64,000 bases of DNA, from the NCBI RefSeq assembly GCF_019857225.1, contig NZ_JAFJSY010000047.1, positions 1-64,000 on the forward strand. Direction: 5' to 3'. The notes beneath the pieces were generated by a model that searched no databases, was not told the origin of the DNA, and saw only the letters and a program-made list of their open reading frames with translations. The DNA comes from Streptomyces plumbidurans. GTDB lineage: Bacteria > Actinomycetota > Actinomycetes > Streptomycetales > Streptomycetaceae. Each line of letters opens with the position of its first letter. The first letter of the stretch is position 1. Of the stretch, positions 7,255 to 16,098 are shown in pieces. The position numbers and the translations under genes were made by a program.

Positions 7255-9473
7255 GCACCGCACAGGAGACGCGGAGCAGGCGCCGTGCCGCTCCGCCCAA
7301 GCGCCCCGTGCCCACGGGCAAGTCGAAGACCGTGCGCACGCCGACGGTCCTGCAGATGGAGGCCGTCGAGTGCGGCGCCGCCTCCCTCGCGATGGTGCTC
7401 GGGCACTACGGCAAGCACGTCCCGCTGGAGGAGCTGCGCATCGCGTGCGGCGTCTCGCGTGACGGCTCGCGGGCCAGCAACCTGCTGAAGGCGGCGCGCA
7501 GTTACGGCCTGACGGCCAAGGGCATGCAGATGGACACGGCGGCCCTCGCCGAGGTGAAGACCCCGGCCGTGCTGTTCTGGGAGTTCAACCACTACGTCGT
7601 CTACGACGGCATGGGGCGCCGCTTCGGCCGCCGCGGTGTCTACATCAACGACCCCGGCAAGGGCCGCCGTTTCGTGCCCATGGAGGACTTCGACGGCAGC
7701 TTCACCGGCGTCGTGCTGGTGATGGAACCCGGCGACGGCTTCACCAAGGGCGGCCGCAAGCCGGGCATCCTGGGCGCGATGCCGGCCCGGCTGCGCGGCA
7801 CGGCGGGCACGATGCCCGCAGCCGTGCTGGCGAGCCTGCTCCTGGTGCTGGTCGGCGCTGCGGTGCCCGCGCTCAGCCGTACCTACATCGACGAGTTCCT
7901 GATCGGCGGCAAGACCTCGCTGCTGGGCGTGCTGTTCGCGTCGATGGGCGCGTGCGTGCTGCTGACGGTTCTGCTGACCTGGCTGCAGCAGTCGAACCTG
8001 CTGCACGGCCGCATCATCTCCTCCACGCTCTCCAGCGCCCGCTTCCTGCGCCATCTGCTGCGGCTGCCGGTGACGTTCTTCTCCCAGCGCAGCCCGGCCG
8101 ACCTGGTGCAGCGGCTGCAGTCCAACGACCAGGTGGCCGAGACGCTGGCCCGCGACCTCGCGGCGGCCGGCGTGGACTGCGTGGTCGTAGTGCTCTACGC
8201 GGTCCTGCTCTACACCTACGATCCCCAGCTCACCTTCGTCGGCATCGGCGTCGCCCTGCTCAACATCGTCGCCATGCGGGTGGTCATCCGCCTGCGCGCG
8301 ACCCGGACGGCCAAGCTGCGCGCCGACAACGCCCGGCTCACCAACACCGCCTACACCGGGCTGCAGCTGATCGAGACGATGAAGGCGACCGGCGGCGAGG
8401 ACGGCTACTTCCGCAAGTGGGCCGGACAGCACGCCACCACGCTTGAGGAGCAGCAGCGGCTCGGGGTGCCGAGCGCCTGGCTCGGCGTGGTCGCGCCGAC
8501 GCTGGCCTCGCTGAACAGCGCGGTGATTCTGTGGATCGGCGGCATGCGCGCGGTCGAGGGCGGCATCTCGGTGGGCCTGCTGGTCGCCTTCCAGTCGCTG
8601 GTCACCCGCTTCACCGCGCCGATCACCCGCCTCAACGGCGTCGCGGGGCGCATCCAGGACTTCGCCGCCGACGTGGCCCGCCTGAAGGACGTCGAGAACT
8701 TCCAGGCCGACCCGCTCTACGGCCGCCCCGGCGCCGGCGACTCAACCCGCCGGCTGCACGGGCACGTGGAGCTGCAGAACATCTCCTTCGGCTACAACCC
8801 GCTCGACAAGCCGCTGCTCACCGGCTTCGACCTGACCGTGGGTCCCGGCCAGCAGGTCGCCCTGGTCGGCGGCTCCGGCAGCGGCAAGTCCACCGTGTCC
8901 CGGCTGATCTCGGGCCTGTACACCCCCTGGGAGGGCGTGATCCGCATCGACGGGCGGCGCCTGGACGACATCCCGCGCGGCGCGCTCGCCTCCTCGGTGT
9001 CCTTCGTCGACCAGGAGGTCTTCCTCTTCGAGGGCTCGGTCCGCGACAACATCGCGCTGTGGGACCCGTCGATCCCCGACGAGGCGGTGGTCGAGGCGCT
9101 GCGGGACGCGGCGCTGTACGACGTGGTGCTGCGCCGGCCCGGCGGCATCCACAGCAAGGTGGAGCAGGACGGCCGTAACTTCTCCGGCGGGCAGCGCCAA
9201 CGCCTGGAGATCGCACGGGCGTTGGTGCGCAGGCCCAGCATCCTCGTGCTCGACGAGGTGACCAGCGCGCTGGACGCGGAGACCGAACTGGCCGTGATGG
9301 ACAACCTGCGCCGGCGCGGCTGCGCCTGCGTGGTGATCGCGCACCGGCTGAGCACGGTGCGCGACAGCGACGAGATCGTGGTGCTGCAGCACGGCACGAT
9401 CGTGGAACGCGGACGGCACGAGGACCTGGTGGCACGCGGCGGTGCGTACGCCGCGCTGGTCAGGGAACGGTGA
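7251..9473 (+). CDS. C39 peptidase/permease/ATPase peptide exporter (NHLP type)
   Basis: A 740-aa bacteriocin exporter. The N-terminal C39 peptidase has its full catalytic set: Gln35, Cys41 (EAVECGAAS), His114 (FNHYVVYDG) and Asp134 (NDPGKG). A six-helix ABC membrane domain covers about 185-470. The ATPase has Walker A (GGSGSGKST), signature (FSGGQRQRLEIA), Walker B (ILVLDEVTSALD) and H-loop (VIAHRLST). The role is to cleave a precursor after its Gly-Gly leader and export the mature peptide; the obvious substrate is the 71-aa product at 6110-6325. GTG 7251 overlaps the HlyD stop. The second ABC gene follows one base later, which suggests a heterodimeric exporter. Confidence 0.92.
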   Translation: MSTAQETRSRRRAAPPKRPVPTGKSKTVRTPTVLQMEAVECGAASLAMVLGHYGKHVPLEELRIACGVSRDGSRASNLLKAARSYGLTAKGMQMDTAALAEVKTPAVLFWEFNHYVVYDGMGRRFGRRGVYINDPGKGRRFVPMEDFDGSFTGVVLVMEPGDGFTKGGRKPGILGAMPARLRGTAGTMPAAVLASLLLVLVGAAVPALSRTYIDEFLIGGKTSLLGVLFASMGACVLLTVLLTWLQQSNLLHGRIISSTLSSARFLRHLLRLPVTFFSQRSPADLVQRLQSNDQVAETLARDLAAAGVDCVVVVLYAVLLYTYDPQLTFVGIGVALLNIVAMRVVIRLRATRTAKLRADNARLTNTAYTGLQLIETMKATGGEDGYFRKWAGQHATTLEEQQRLGVPSAWLGVVAPTLASLNSAVILWIGGMRAVEGGISVGLLVAFQSLVTRFTAPITRLNGVAGRIQDFAADVARLKDVENFQADPLYGRPGAGDSTRRLHGHVELQNISFGYNPLDKPLLTGFDLTVGPGQQVALVGGSGSGKSTVSRLISGLYTPWEGVIRIDGRRLDDIPRGALASSVSFVDQEVFLFEGSVRDNIALWDPSIPDEAVVEALRDAALYDVVLRRPGGIHSKVEQDGRNFSGGQRQRLEIARALVRRPSILVLDEVTSALDAETELAVMDNLRRRGCACVVIAHRLSTVRDSDEIVVLQHGTIVERGRHEDLVARGGAYAALVRER

Positions 9474-9474
9474 G

Positions 9475-12291
9475 ATGACGACCTCTCAGGAAGGCGACCT
9501 GGTCCTCGGCGCGCTCGGGTCCATGGGCTCGCGCATCGACTGCACGGGCCTGAACCGGCTCGACCTGGAAGGCCCGCAGGTGCTGTGGCTGGTCGCGTCC
9601 GGCAGCCTCGACCTGTTCGCGGTGGACGCGGTCCAGCAGGGCCACTGGCACCACCTCGGCCGTCTGGAGGCGGGCTCGCTGCTGCTCGGCCCGGTCCCCG
9701 GCCCCCAGCACACCCTGGTGGCGCGCCCGTTGCGCGACTGCGTGGTGCACCGCATCGGACTGCGCGAGCTGTACCAGCCGGCCAACACCCAGACGTGGTC
9801 CTACGACGAGTACGGCAACCCCCAGTACGTCCCGCCGCAGACGAGCCCGCTGGAGTACGCCCTCGCGCTCGGCGTCGGCCGTAGCCTGTCCATCCTCTTC
9901 CAGGCGCCGATGGCGAACGACCGCGCCGCCGAGCTGACCGACGACGACGTCTTCTGGATGCAGGTGCCGCCGGGCAGCGTCCAGTACGGCTCCCTGTACG
10001 GCGCCGAGGCGGCGGCCGACCTGCTGATGGACCCCGGGGTCTGGCAGAGCATGGTCGACCAGGAGTACCGGCTGCTGACCACGCTGGACCGCTGGATCGA
10101 GCAGCTGGAGCGCACGCACGAGACCCGGACGGCGGCCGGCATCAAGGCCGGTGAGGCGGTCCGGGCGCAGGCCGACCGCACCCTGCTCGCCTCCATCGGC
10201 AAGTCGTCGTCGAAGCGGACCACGGCCGCCGACGCCGACGCCTCGTACGCGGCGTGCAAGCTGGTCGCCGACGCGGCCGGGATCGAGCTTGCCGAACCCG
10301 CGCAGAGCGGCACGGGGAGCGACCGCCTCGACCCGGTGGAGCTGGTGGCGATCGCCTCCCGCGTGCGCACCCGGGCGGTGCAGCTGGAGGGCCGCTGGTG
10401 GCGGGACAACGTCGGCCCGCTGGTGGGTCACCGGGCGCTGTCGGGCGCGCCGGTCGCGCTGCTGTGGCGGCGCGGCGGCTACGTCGCCGTACATCCGGCG
10501 ACCGGTCGTGAGACGCCGATCGAGAAGGCCAACGCGGAGGAGTTCGAGCCGCGCGCGGTGATGTTCTACCGCCCGCTGCCGGACCGCCGGCTCAGCCCGC
10601 TCAGGCTGCTGCGGTTCACCATGCGGGGAACGGGCGGCGACCTCACCAACCTGCTGATGAGCGGTCTGGTGACGGTGGCGATCGGCGCGCTGGTGCCGAT
10701 CGCCACCGGCAAGGTGCTCGGTGAGTTCGTGCCGAAGGCGCAGACGAACCTGATCGTCCAGGTCTGTCTGGCCGTGATGCTCACCAGCGTGGTGGCGGCG
10801 GCGTTCATGCTGCTGGAGAACCTCACCATCCTCCGTCTCGAGGGACGGATCGAGGCCACGCTGCAGCCGGCCGTCTGGGACCGGCTGCTGAGACTGCCGA
10901 CCAAGTTCTTCACGGAGCGCTCGACGGGTGAGCTGGCCAGCGCGGCCATGGGCATCAGCGCGATGCGCCGGCTGATGGCGGGAGTCGGGCCCGTGGTCGC
11001 CCAGTCGGTGACCATAGGCGCGATGAACCTGGGGCTGCTGTTCTGGTACAGCGCCTCCATGGCCTTCGCGGCGATCGGCATGCTGGTCGTCATCGGGGCC
11101 GTCTTCCTCGGGCTCGGCCTGTGGCAGGTGCGCTGGCAGCGCAAGTTGGTCGTGCTCGGCAACAAGCTGAACAACCAGGCGTTCCAGACCCTGCGCGGGC
11201 TGCCCAAGCTCCGGGTGGCGGCGGCCGAGAACTACGCCTACGCGGCGTGGGCCTCGCAGTTCGCGCACAGCCGTGAACTGCAGCAGAAGGTGGGGCGGAT
11301 CAAGAACCTCACCACGGTGATGGGCGCGGTGTATCTGCCGCTGTGCACCCTGCTGATGTTCATGCTGCTGGCGGGCCCGGCGCGCGGGGTGATGTCGGCG
11401 GCCGCGTTCCTCACCTTCAACACCTCGGTGACGATGGTGCTCACCTCGGTCACCCAGCTGACCGGCGCGTTCGTCTCCGTGGTGGCCGCGATGCCGCTCT
11501 TCGAGCAGATCAAGCCGGTGTTCGAGGCCACGCCGGAGGTGCGCACGGGCAGCACGCGGCCGGGCCCGCTTACCGGTGCGATCGAGGCCCGGCGGCTGTC
11601 GTTCCGGTACTCCGACGACGGTCCGCTCGTCCTGGACGACCTGTCCTTCGAGGTGCGTCCCGGCGAGTTCGTGGCGGTGGTAGGCCCCAGTGGCTGCGGC
11701 AAGTCGACCTTGCTCAGGCTGCTGATCGGCTTCGACAAGCCGGTCTCGGGGAGTGTCCTGTACGACGGCCAGGACCTGTCCGCGCTCGACCAGTCGGCGG
11801 TGCGCCGGCAGTGCGGTGTGGTGCTGCAGCACGCGCAGCCGTTCACCGGCTCCATCCTGGACGTCATCTGCGGTACGGAGCCGTACACGCCGGAGGAGGC
11901 GATGGCGGCGGCCGAGATGGCGGGGCTCGCCGAGGACATCAAGCGGATGCCGATGGGTCTGCACACGATCGTCTCGGGCAGCGGTGCCGTCTCCGGGGGC
12001 CAGCGGCAGCGCCTGATGATCGCTCAGGCGCTGATCCGGCGGCCGCGCATCCTCTTCTTCGACGAGGCGACCAGCGCCCTCGACAACGAGACGCAGCGCA
12101 CGGTGATCGAGTCGACCAAGGCGCTGAACGCCACCCGCATCGTCATCGCGCACCGGCTGTCCACCGTGCTGGACGCCGACCGCGTGATCGTGATGGAGGA
12201 CGGCAGGATCGCCCAGCAGGGCCCGCCCGCGCAGTTGCTCGCGGACACGGGCGGGCGGCTGCACGAACTGGTGCGGCGTCAGATGGCCTGA
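9475..12291 (+). CDS. NHLP-family bacteriocin export ABC permease/ATPase
   Basis: A 938-aa ABC protein, the partner of the C39 exporter. The first ~390 residues are a soluble extension of the NHLP type, beginning with a cyclic-nucleotide-binding-like beta region (GSLDLFAVDAV..). There is no C39 catalytic Cys/His pair. The membrane domain covers about 395-680. ATPase motifs are intact: Walker A (GPSGCGKST), signature (VSGGQRQRLMIA), Walker B (ILFFDEATSALD) and IAHRLST. In NHLP systems this subunit pairs with the peptidase-containing subunit. The ATG lies one base after the preceding stop, with GGTGAG immediately upstream. Convergent hairpins follow the stop, so the export locus ends here. Confidence 0.9.
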   Translation: MTTSQEGDLVLGALGSMGSRIDCTGLNRLDLEGPQVLWLVASGSLDLFAVDAVQQGHWHHLGRLEAGSLLLGPVPGPQHTLVARPLRDCVVHRIGLRELYQPANTQTWSYDEYGNPQYVPPQTSPLEYALALGVGRSLSILFQAPMANDRAAELTDDDVFWMQVPPGSVQYGSLYGAEAAADLLMDPGVWQSMVDQEYRLLTTLDRWIEQLERTHETRTAAGIKAGEAVRAQADRTLLASIGKSSSKRTTAADADASYAACKLVADAAGIELAEPAQSGTGSDRLDPVELVAIASRVRTRAVQLEGRWWRDNVGPLVGHRALSGAPVALLWRRGGYVAVHPATGRETPIEKANAEEFEPRAVMFYRPLPDRRLSPLRLLRFTMRGTGGDLTNLLMSGLVTVAIGALVPIATGKVLGEFVPKAQTNLIVQVCLAVMLTSVVAAAFMLLENLTILRLEGRIEATLQPAVWDRLLRLPTKFFTERSTGELASAAMGISAMRRLMAGVGPVVAQSVTIGAMNLGLLFWYSASMAFAAIGMLVVIGAVFLGLGLWQVRWQRKLVVLGNKLNNQAFQTLRGLPKLRVAAAENYAYAAWASQFAHSRELQQKVGRIKNLTTVMGAVYLPLCTLLMFMLLAGPARGVMSAAAFLTFNTSVTMVLTSVTQLTGAFVSVVAAMPLFEQIKPVFEATPEVRTGSTRPGPLTGAIEARRLSFRYSDDGPLVLDDLSFEVRPGEFVAVVGPSGCGKSTLLRLLIGFDKPVSGSVLYDGQDLSALDQSAVRRQCGVVLQHAQPFTGSILDVICGTEPYTPEEAMAAAEMAGLAEDIKRMPMGLHTIVSGSGAVSGGQRQRLMIAQALIRRPRILFFDEATSALDNETQRTVIESTKALNATRIVIAHRLSTVLDADRVIVMEDGRIAQQGPPAQLLADTGGRLHELVRRQMA

Positions 12292-12299
12292 GGGATCGT

Positions 12300-12334
12300 C
12301 CCGTCCGTGACGGGTGAGTTCCGTCCCGGGACGG
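12300..12334. terminator. Bidirectional double hairpin
   Basis: Two adjacent inverted repeats: CCCGTC 12300-12305 with GACGGG 12309-12314, and CCGTCCC 12321-12327 with GGGACGG 12328-12334. They sit between the convergent ABC and AHSA1 genes, the second abutting the AHSA1 stop. Confidence 0.6.
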
Positions 12335-12335
12335 G

Positions 12336-12863
12336 TCAGTCCAGTCCGGGAACGGGGGCCCCGGACGGCACACCGGCGTCGAGGTAGCCGGCGTAGAACT
12401 CCTTCCACGGTGCGCTCGTCCCGGCGTGCGGCCCCTGGGACCGCTCGCCCCGGGCCAGCGCGTCCAGTGCGGCCAGGCACACCTCCCAGCCCGCGCCGTT
12501 GCGGGCCGCGCTGTCGGCCGCCTGGAGGACGTTGGTGAGGGTGAACCGGGTGCGCTTGTCGTCCAGCGCCTCCAGGTCGAAGTGCAGTTCGTCGCCGCCC
12601 CACTCGAAGGCCAGTCGGCGCGGCTCGTCGAGCGCGAGCACCCGGCCCGTGGACTCGGGCATGTTCGGGTCGCCGCTGAACGTGATGGTGCCGCCCGGGC
12701 GAGGATCGATCTCGGCACGCGAGGGGAACCAGCGGGCCAGCTCCTCCGCGTCCGTCACGAACTGCCAGACGCGCTCGATCGGATGGTCGTAGGTACGGCT
12801 GAAACGGACGGCCGGACGACCGTCGTCCAGGGTCAGATAGGTGCCGGTGAGATCAGCGGCCAC
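12336..12863 (-). CDS. SRPBCC/AHSA1-domain protein
   Basis: A 175-aa START-like (AHSA1) fold protein. FSRTYDHPIERVWQFVTDAE and the helix motif LARWFP near residue 45 are typical, followed by GGTITFSG and a C-terminal long helix (AGWEVCLAALDALA). These proteins bind small hydrophobic ligands; many lie directly behind an ArsR regulator, as here with 6 nt between the genes, and are thought to sense or modify a ligand for that regulator. The substrate is unknown. It is co-transcribed with the ArsR gene on the minus strand. Confidence 0.85.
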   Translation of the reverse strand: MAADLTGTYLTLDDGRPAVRFSRTYDHPIERVWQFVTDAEELARWFPSRAEIDPRPGGTITFSGDPNMPESTGRVLALDEPRRLAFEWGGDELHFDLEALDDKRTRFTLTNVLQAADSAARNGAGWEVCLAALDALARGERSQGPHAGTSAPWKEFYAGYLDAGVPSGAPVPGLD

Positions 12864-12869
12864 AACAGA

Positions 12870-13202
12870 TCAGTCCTCCTCGGAATCGTCCGGCGCGGTT
12901 TCGTCCAGTCGCCGGCCCAGTTCGTCCAGGCTGCGGTTCCAGAGCCTGCGGTAGGGCGCGAGCCAGGCGTCGAGTTCGGCGATCGGCGCCGGGTCGAGGG
13001 CGTAGACGCGACGCTGCGCGTCCTGCCGCACCCGGACCAACCCCGCCTCCCGCAGCACCTTCAGATGCTTGGAGGTGCTGGGCTGGCTCAGGCCGCTCGC
13101 CTCCACGATCTCGCCCACCGGCCGCGGCCGCTCCAGGAGGAGCGCGACGATGGCCCTGCGGTGAGGGTCCGCGAGAGCGGTCCAGAGTGCGCCGTCGGAC
13201 AT
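12870..13202 (-). CDS. ArsR-family winged-helix repressor
   Basis: A 110-aa regulator. ALADPHRRAIVALLLERPRP followed by a helix-turn-helix (LSQPSTSKHLKVLREAGLV) and a wing (RQDAQRRVYALDP) are diagnostic. No cysteine metal site of the ArsR/SmtB type is visible, so it belongs to the non-metal group usually paired with AHSA1 proteins. ATG 13202 is preferred over 13211: a -10 hexamer (13215-13210 on the minus strand) overlaps 13211 and puts the transcript start at or next to 13202, and no ribosome binding site is evident, which suggests a leaderless mRNA. It is divergent from the DHA2 pump. Confidence 0.85.
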   Translation of the reverse strand: MSDGALWTALADPHRRAIVALLLERPRPVGEIVEASGLSQPSTSKHLKVLREAGLVRVRQDAQRRVYALDPAPIAELDAWLAPYRRLWNRSLDELGRRLDETAPDDSEED

Positions 13203-13209
13203 GAAATCC

Positions 13210-13245
13210 AATATGCCGCCGAGGTTATATGCCCGTCAAGGCATA
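13210..13245 (-). promoter_or_regulatory. Promoter and inverted repeat of the ArsR operon
   Basis: On the minus strand TTGACG (13239-13234) and CATATT (13215-13210) are 18 nt apart. An inverted repeat TATGCC (13228-13233) / GGCATA (13240-13245) covers the -35 and is a plausible self-binding site. The -10 ends 7 nt before the ATG at 13202. Confidence 0.5.
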
Positions 13246-13264
13246 CATGACGAGCGTCACGTCC

Positions 13265-13325
13265 AGCGAAACGTTGCCGTTTCGCTCGGCGTGGCTTAGC
13301 CTCGACGTGTACGAAACGGTTTCGT
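13265..13325 (+). promoter_or_regulatory. Promoter flanked by two CGAAACG-type operators
   Basis: TTGCCG at 13274-13279 and TAGCCT at 13297-13302 with a 17-nt spacer form a good sigma-70-type promoter. A perfect 9-bp inverted repeat, AGCGAAACG 13265-13273 / CGTTTCGCT 13278-13286, covers the -35. A second, ACGAAAC 13311-13317 / GTTTCGT 13319-13325, lies just downstream of the expected start point. The shared half-site is typical of TetR-family operators on efflux genes. Confidence 0.65.
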
Positions 13326-13365
13326 TTAGGCAGCACTCGAACGACTTCCCTGGAGTGGTTCTCCC

Positions 13366-14868
13366 ATGTCCCAGAAGACTTTGACCGACGACACCCGGCA
13401 GGGTGCGGTCGAGGCGCCGTCCGCGGCCTCCCGGAAGCGGTGGTGGATCCTCGCGGTCGTCGCCGTCGCCCAGCTGATGGTGGTGCTCGACGCCACCATC
13501 GTGAACATCGCGCTGCCGTCGGCACAGGCCGACCTCGGGTTCTCCGACGGCAACCGCCAGTGGATCGTCACCGCCTACGCCCTGGCCTTCGCGTCCCTGC
13601 TGCTGCTCGGCGGCCGGATCGCCGACCTGTTCGGCCGCAAGACCGCCTTCCTCGTCGGGGTCGTGGGCTTCGCCGGGGTGTCCGCGCTCGGCGGTGCCGC
13701 GAGCGGATTCGGGATGCTGGTCACCGCGCGCGCCCTGCAGGGTGCCTTCGGCGCACTGCTCGCTCCCGCCGCCCTCTCCCTGCTCAACACGACGTTCACC
13801 GACGCCCGCGAGCGGGCCCGCGCGTTCAGCGTCTACGGCGCCATCGCCGGTGCCGGCGGTGCCGTGGGCCTGCTGCTCGGCGGTGTCCTGACGGACGCCT
13901 TGGACTGGCGCTGGACGCTGTACGTGAACGTGCTGATCGCCGTCGTGGCCTTCGTCGGCGGCTGGATGCTGCTGACCAACCACCGTGACGCACAGAGCGC
14001 CAAGCTGGACGTGCCCGGCACGGTGCTCGTCGCCGCCGGTCTGTTCTCCCTCGTCTACGGCTTCTCCAACGCCGAGACGCACGACTGGAGTTCGCCCCTG
14101 ACCTGGGGCTTCCTGATCGCGGGCGGCATCCTGCTGGCGGCGTTCGCCTGGTGGCAGACCCGTGCCGCGCACCCGCTCCTGCCGCTGCGCATCCTGCTCG
14201 ACCGCAACCGCTCGGCCTCCTTCGTCGCCGTGCTGATCTCCGCGGGCGGCATGTTCGGTGTGTTCCTCTTCCTCACCTACTACCTGCAGCTGAACCTCGG
14301 CTTCAGCCCCACCAGGACCGGTGTCGCGTTCCTGCCGATGGTCGCCGCGCTGATGGTGGCGGCGCAGCTCGGCACCACGACCCTGGTGCCGCGGATCGGA
14401 CCGAAGGCGGTCGTCCCGCTGGGCTTCGCCGTCGCCGCGGTCGGCATGGCCTGGCTGACCGGGATCGGCATCGGCTCCAGCTATGTCAGCGCGGTGCTGC
14501 CGCAGCTGATCGTGATCGGCGTCGGCCTCGGCCTGGTGATGCCGGCGGCCATGCAGCTGGCCACCGGTGGAGTGGCGGCCGAGGACGCGGGCGTCGCGTC
14601 CGCCACGGTCAACGCCATGCAGCAGGTGGGCGGTTCGATCGGCACCGCGCTGCTGAACACCCTGGCCGCGAGCGCCGCGACCGACTACCTGGCCGGCAAG
14701 GACCCGACGGACAAGCTGGTGCAGGCCCGGGCGACGATCGAGAGCTACACCACCGCGTTCTGGTGGTCGGCGGTGCTGTTCGCCGCCGGCGCGGTGATCG
14801 CCTTCCTGCTCTACCGCCGCGGGCTCCCGCAGCAGGACGCGGACGCCGCACCCGTCGTCCACATGTGA
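13366..14868 (+). CDS. MFS drug efflux transporter, DHA2 (14-TM) family
   Basis: A 500-aa proton-driven multidrug exporter of the EmrB/QacA type. The first helix ends in the DHA2 motif LDATIVNIALP. Motif A is GGRIADLFGRK at about 82-92, and motif C-like glycine-rich GAIAGAGGAVGLLLGG is at about 160-175. Length and hydrophobic pattern fit 14 helices. There is no periplasmic domain. Expression is probably controlled through the two CGAAACG palindromes around its promoter, although no TetR gene is adjacent; the divergent neighbour is an ArsR gene. Substrates cannot be predicted. A strong terminator follows. Confidence 0.9.
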   Translation: MSQKTLTDDTRQGAVEAPSAASRKRWWILAVVAVAQLMVVLDATIVNIALPSAQADLGFSDGNRQWIVTAYALAFASLLLLGGRIADLFGRKTAFLVGVVGFAGVSALGGAASGFGMLVTARALQGAFGALLAPAALSLLNTTFTDARERARAFSVYGAIAGAGGAVGLLLGGVLTDALDWRWTLYVNVLIAVVAFVGGWMLLTNHRDAQSAKLDVPGTVLVAAGLFSLVYGFSNAETHDWSSPLTWGFLIAGGILLAAFAWWQTRAAHPLLPLRILLDRNRSASFVAVLISAGGMFGVFLFLTYYLQLNLGFSPTRTGVAFLPMVAALMVAAQLGTTTLVPRIGPKAVVPLGFAVAAVGMAWLTGIGIGSSYVSAVLPQLIVIGVGLGLVMPAAMQLATGGVAAEDAGVASATVNAMQQVGGSIGTALLNTLAASAATDYLAGKDPTDKLVQARATIESYTTAFWWSAVLFAAGAVIAFLLYRRGLPQQDADAAPVVHM

Positions 14869-14893
14869 TCCCACCGCACCGAGCCGCATGATC

Positions 14894-14931
14894 CGAGGGG
14901 CCGCCGTCCGCAGGGAGACGGCGGCCCCTCG
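14894..14931 (+). terminator. Strong hairpin terminator after the MFS gene
   Basis: Perfect 15-bp stem, CGAGGGGCCGCCGTC at 14894-14908 and GACGGCGGCCCCTCG at 14917-14931, with an 8-nt loop, 26 nt after the MFS stop. Confidence 0.85.
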
Positions 14932-15014
14932 CGTGCGCCCGGCGTCCGGGGTCCGGCGTCCGGCACGGCCACCGTGTGTGATTGGCCCGTATACACATGG
15001 GTACCCACAGGCTC

Positions 15015-16028
15015 ATGAGACTCAGCCTGGTGGATGTGGGCTCGAACACGGTCCGGCTCGTGGTGGCGGACGCGGAGGGCGGGGTTCCGCTGCCGGTGCA
15101 CACCGCGAAGTGGCGGCTGCGACTGGCCGAACAGGTCAGGCCCGGCAGCCGTATCCCCGAGGAGTGCGTCGAGCGGCTCGTCGACGCGGTGAGCGAGGCG
15201 AGCCGTACCGCGACCCGCTGGGGCGCCGCAGGACCGCAGGCCTTCGCCACCGCTGTCGTACGTGCCGCCCCCAACCGCCACGAGGTGCTGCGGGCCGTAC
15301 GCTCGCGGACCGGCGTCGCGCTGTGCACCCTGCCGGGCGAGCTGGATGCCGAGCTGACCTTCCTCGGGGCGCGGCGCTGGATGGGCTGGCAGTCGGGGCC
15401 GCTGGCCCTGCTGGACATCGGCGGCGGCTCGCTCGAAGTGGCCTTCGGGCGCGGCCGGTTGCCGGACTTCGTGGCCTCTCTGCCGCTCGGCGCGGGACGC
15501 CTGACCCATGAGTTCTTCGCGGAGGACGGCCCGCCCGCGCCGGACCAGGTGCGGGCGCTGCGCCGCAAGGTCCGTCACCAGCTGCGGGACGTGGCGGCGC
15601 GGATCCGCTGGGAGGGCCCGCGCACCGCGGTGGTCACCTCCCGTACGTTCCAGCAGCTGGGGCGGTTGTGCGGAGCGGCGCCGGGGCGGCAGGGGCCGTT
15701 CGTGCCGCGGCAGATGCGGCGCGGGGACCTGCGGGCGGCGATCGACCGGCTCGCGGCCCTGCCCGCCGCCGAGCGCGCGAGGCTGCCCGGCATCTCGGCG
15801 CCGCGCGCCGGGCAGAGCCTGGCCGGCGCGGTGGTCGGCCACACCGCGATGAAGCTGACCGGCCTGAAGACGGTCAGCATCTGCCCGTGGGCGATCCGCG
15901 AGGGCATCCTGCTGCGCCACATCGAGGAGGGCTCGTCCTGGTGGGCGCAGATCAGCCGCCTCGACGAGATGCCCCAACCCTCTTCCCCGGACCCGCTGCC
16001 CCTGCGCATCCCGAGCCTGACCCGCTGA
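15015..16028 (+). CDS. ppx: Ppx/GppA exopolyphosphatase family protein
   Basis: A 337-aa member of the ASKHA exopolyphosphatase/guanosine pentaphosphatase family. The phosphate-1 motif LVDVGSNTVRLVV is at the N-terminus, TAVVRAAPNR follows, and the phosphate-2 motif LLDIGGGSLEVAFG is near 140. It releases phosphate from polyphosphate or ppGpp precursors. It lacks the C-terminal HD domain of E. coli Ppx, like the short actinobacterial forms. ATG 15015 gives the canonical N-terminus; upstream ATGs at 14982 and 14997 have no ribosome binding site, and a TATACA hexamer at 14990-14995 fits a -10 for the shorter form. It stands alone after the MFS terminator. Confidence 0.82.
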   Translation: MRLSLVDVGSNTVRLVVADAEGGVPLPVHTAKWRLRLAEQVRPGSRIPEECVERLVDAVSEASRTATRWGAAGPQAFATAVVRAAPNRHEVLRAVRSRTGVALCTLPGELDAELTFLGARRWMGWQSGPLALLDIGGGSLEVAFGRGRLPDFVASLPLGAGRLTHEFFAEDGPPAPDQVRALRRKVRHQLRDVAARIRWEGPRTAVVTSRTFQQLGRLCGAAPGRQGPFVPRQMRRGDLRAAIDRLAALPAAERARLPGISAPRAGQSLAGAVVGHTAMKLTGLKTVSICPWAIREGILLRHIEEGSSWWAQISRLDEMPQPSSPDPLPLRIPSLTR

Positions 16029-16098
16029 CCCGGGGCAGGTGTCCGGCGCGCGTTCCCGCGCCGTGGATGACCCACCGCTGTCCGGGTACCCGGCCCGT

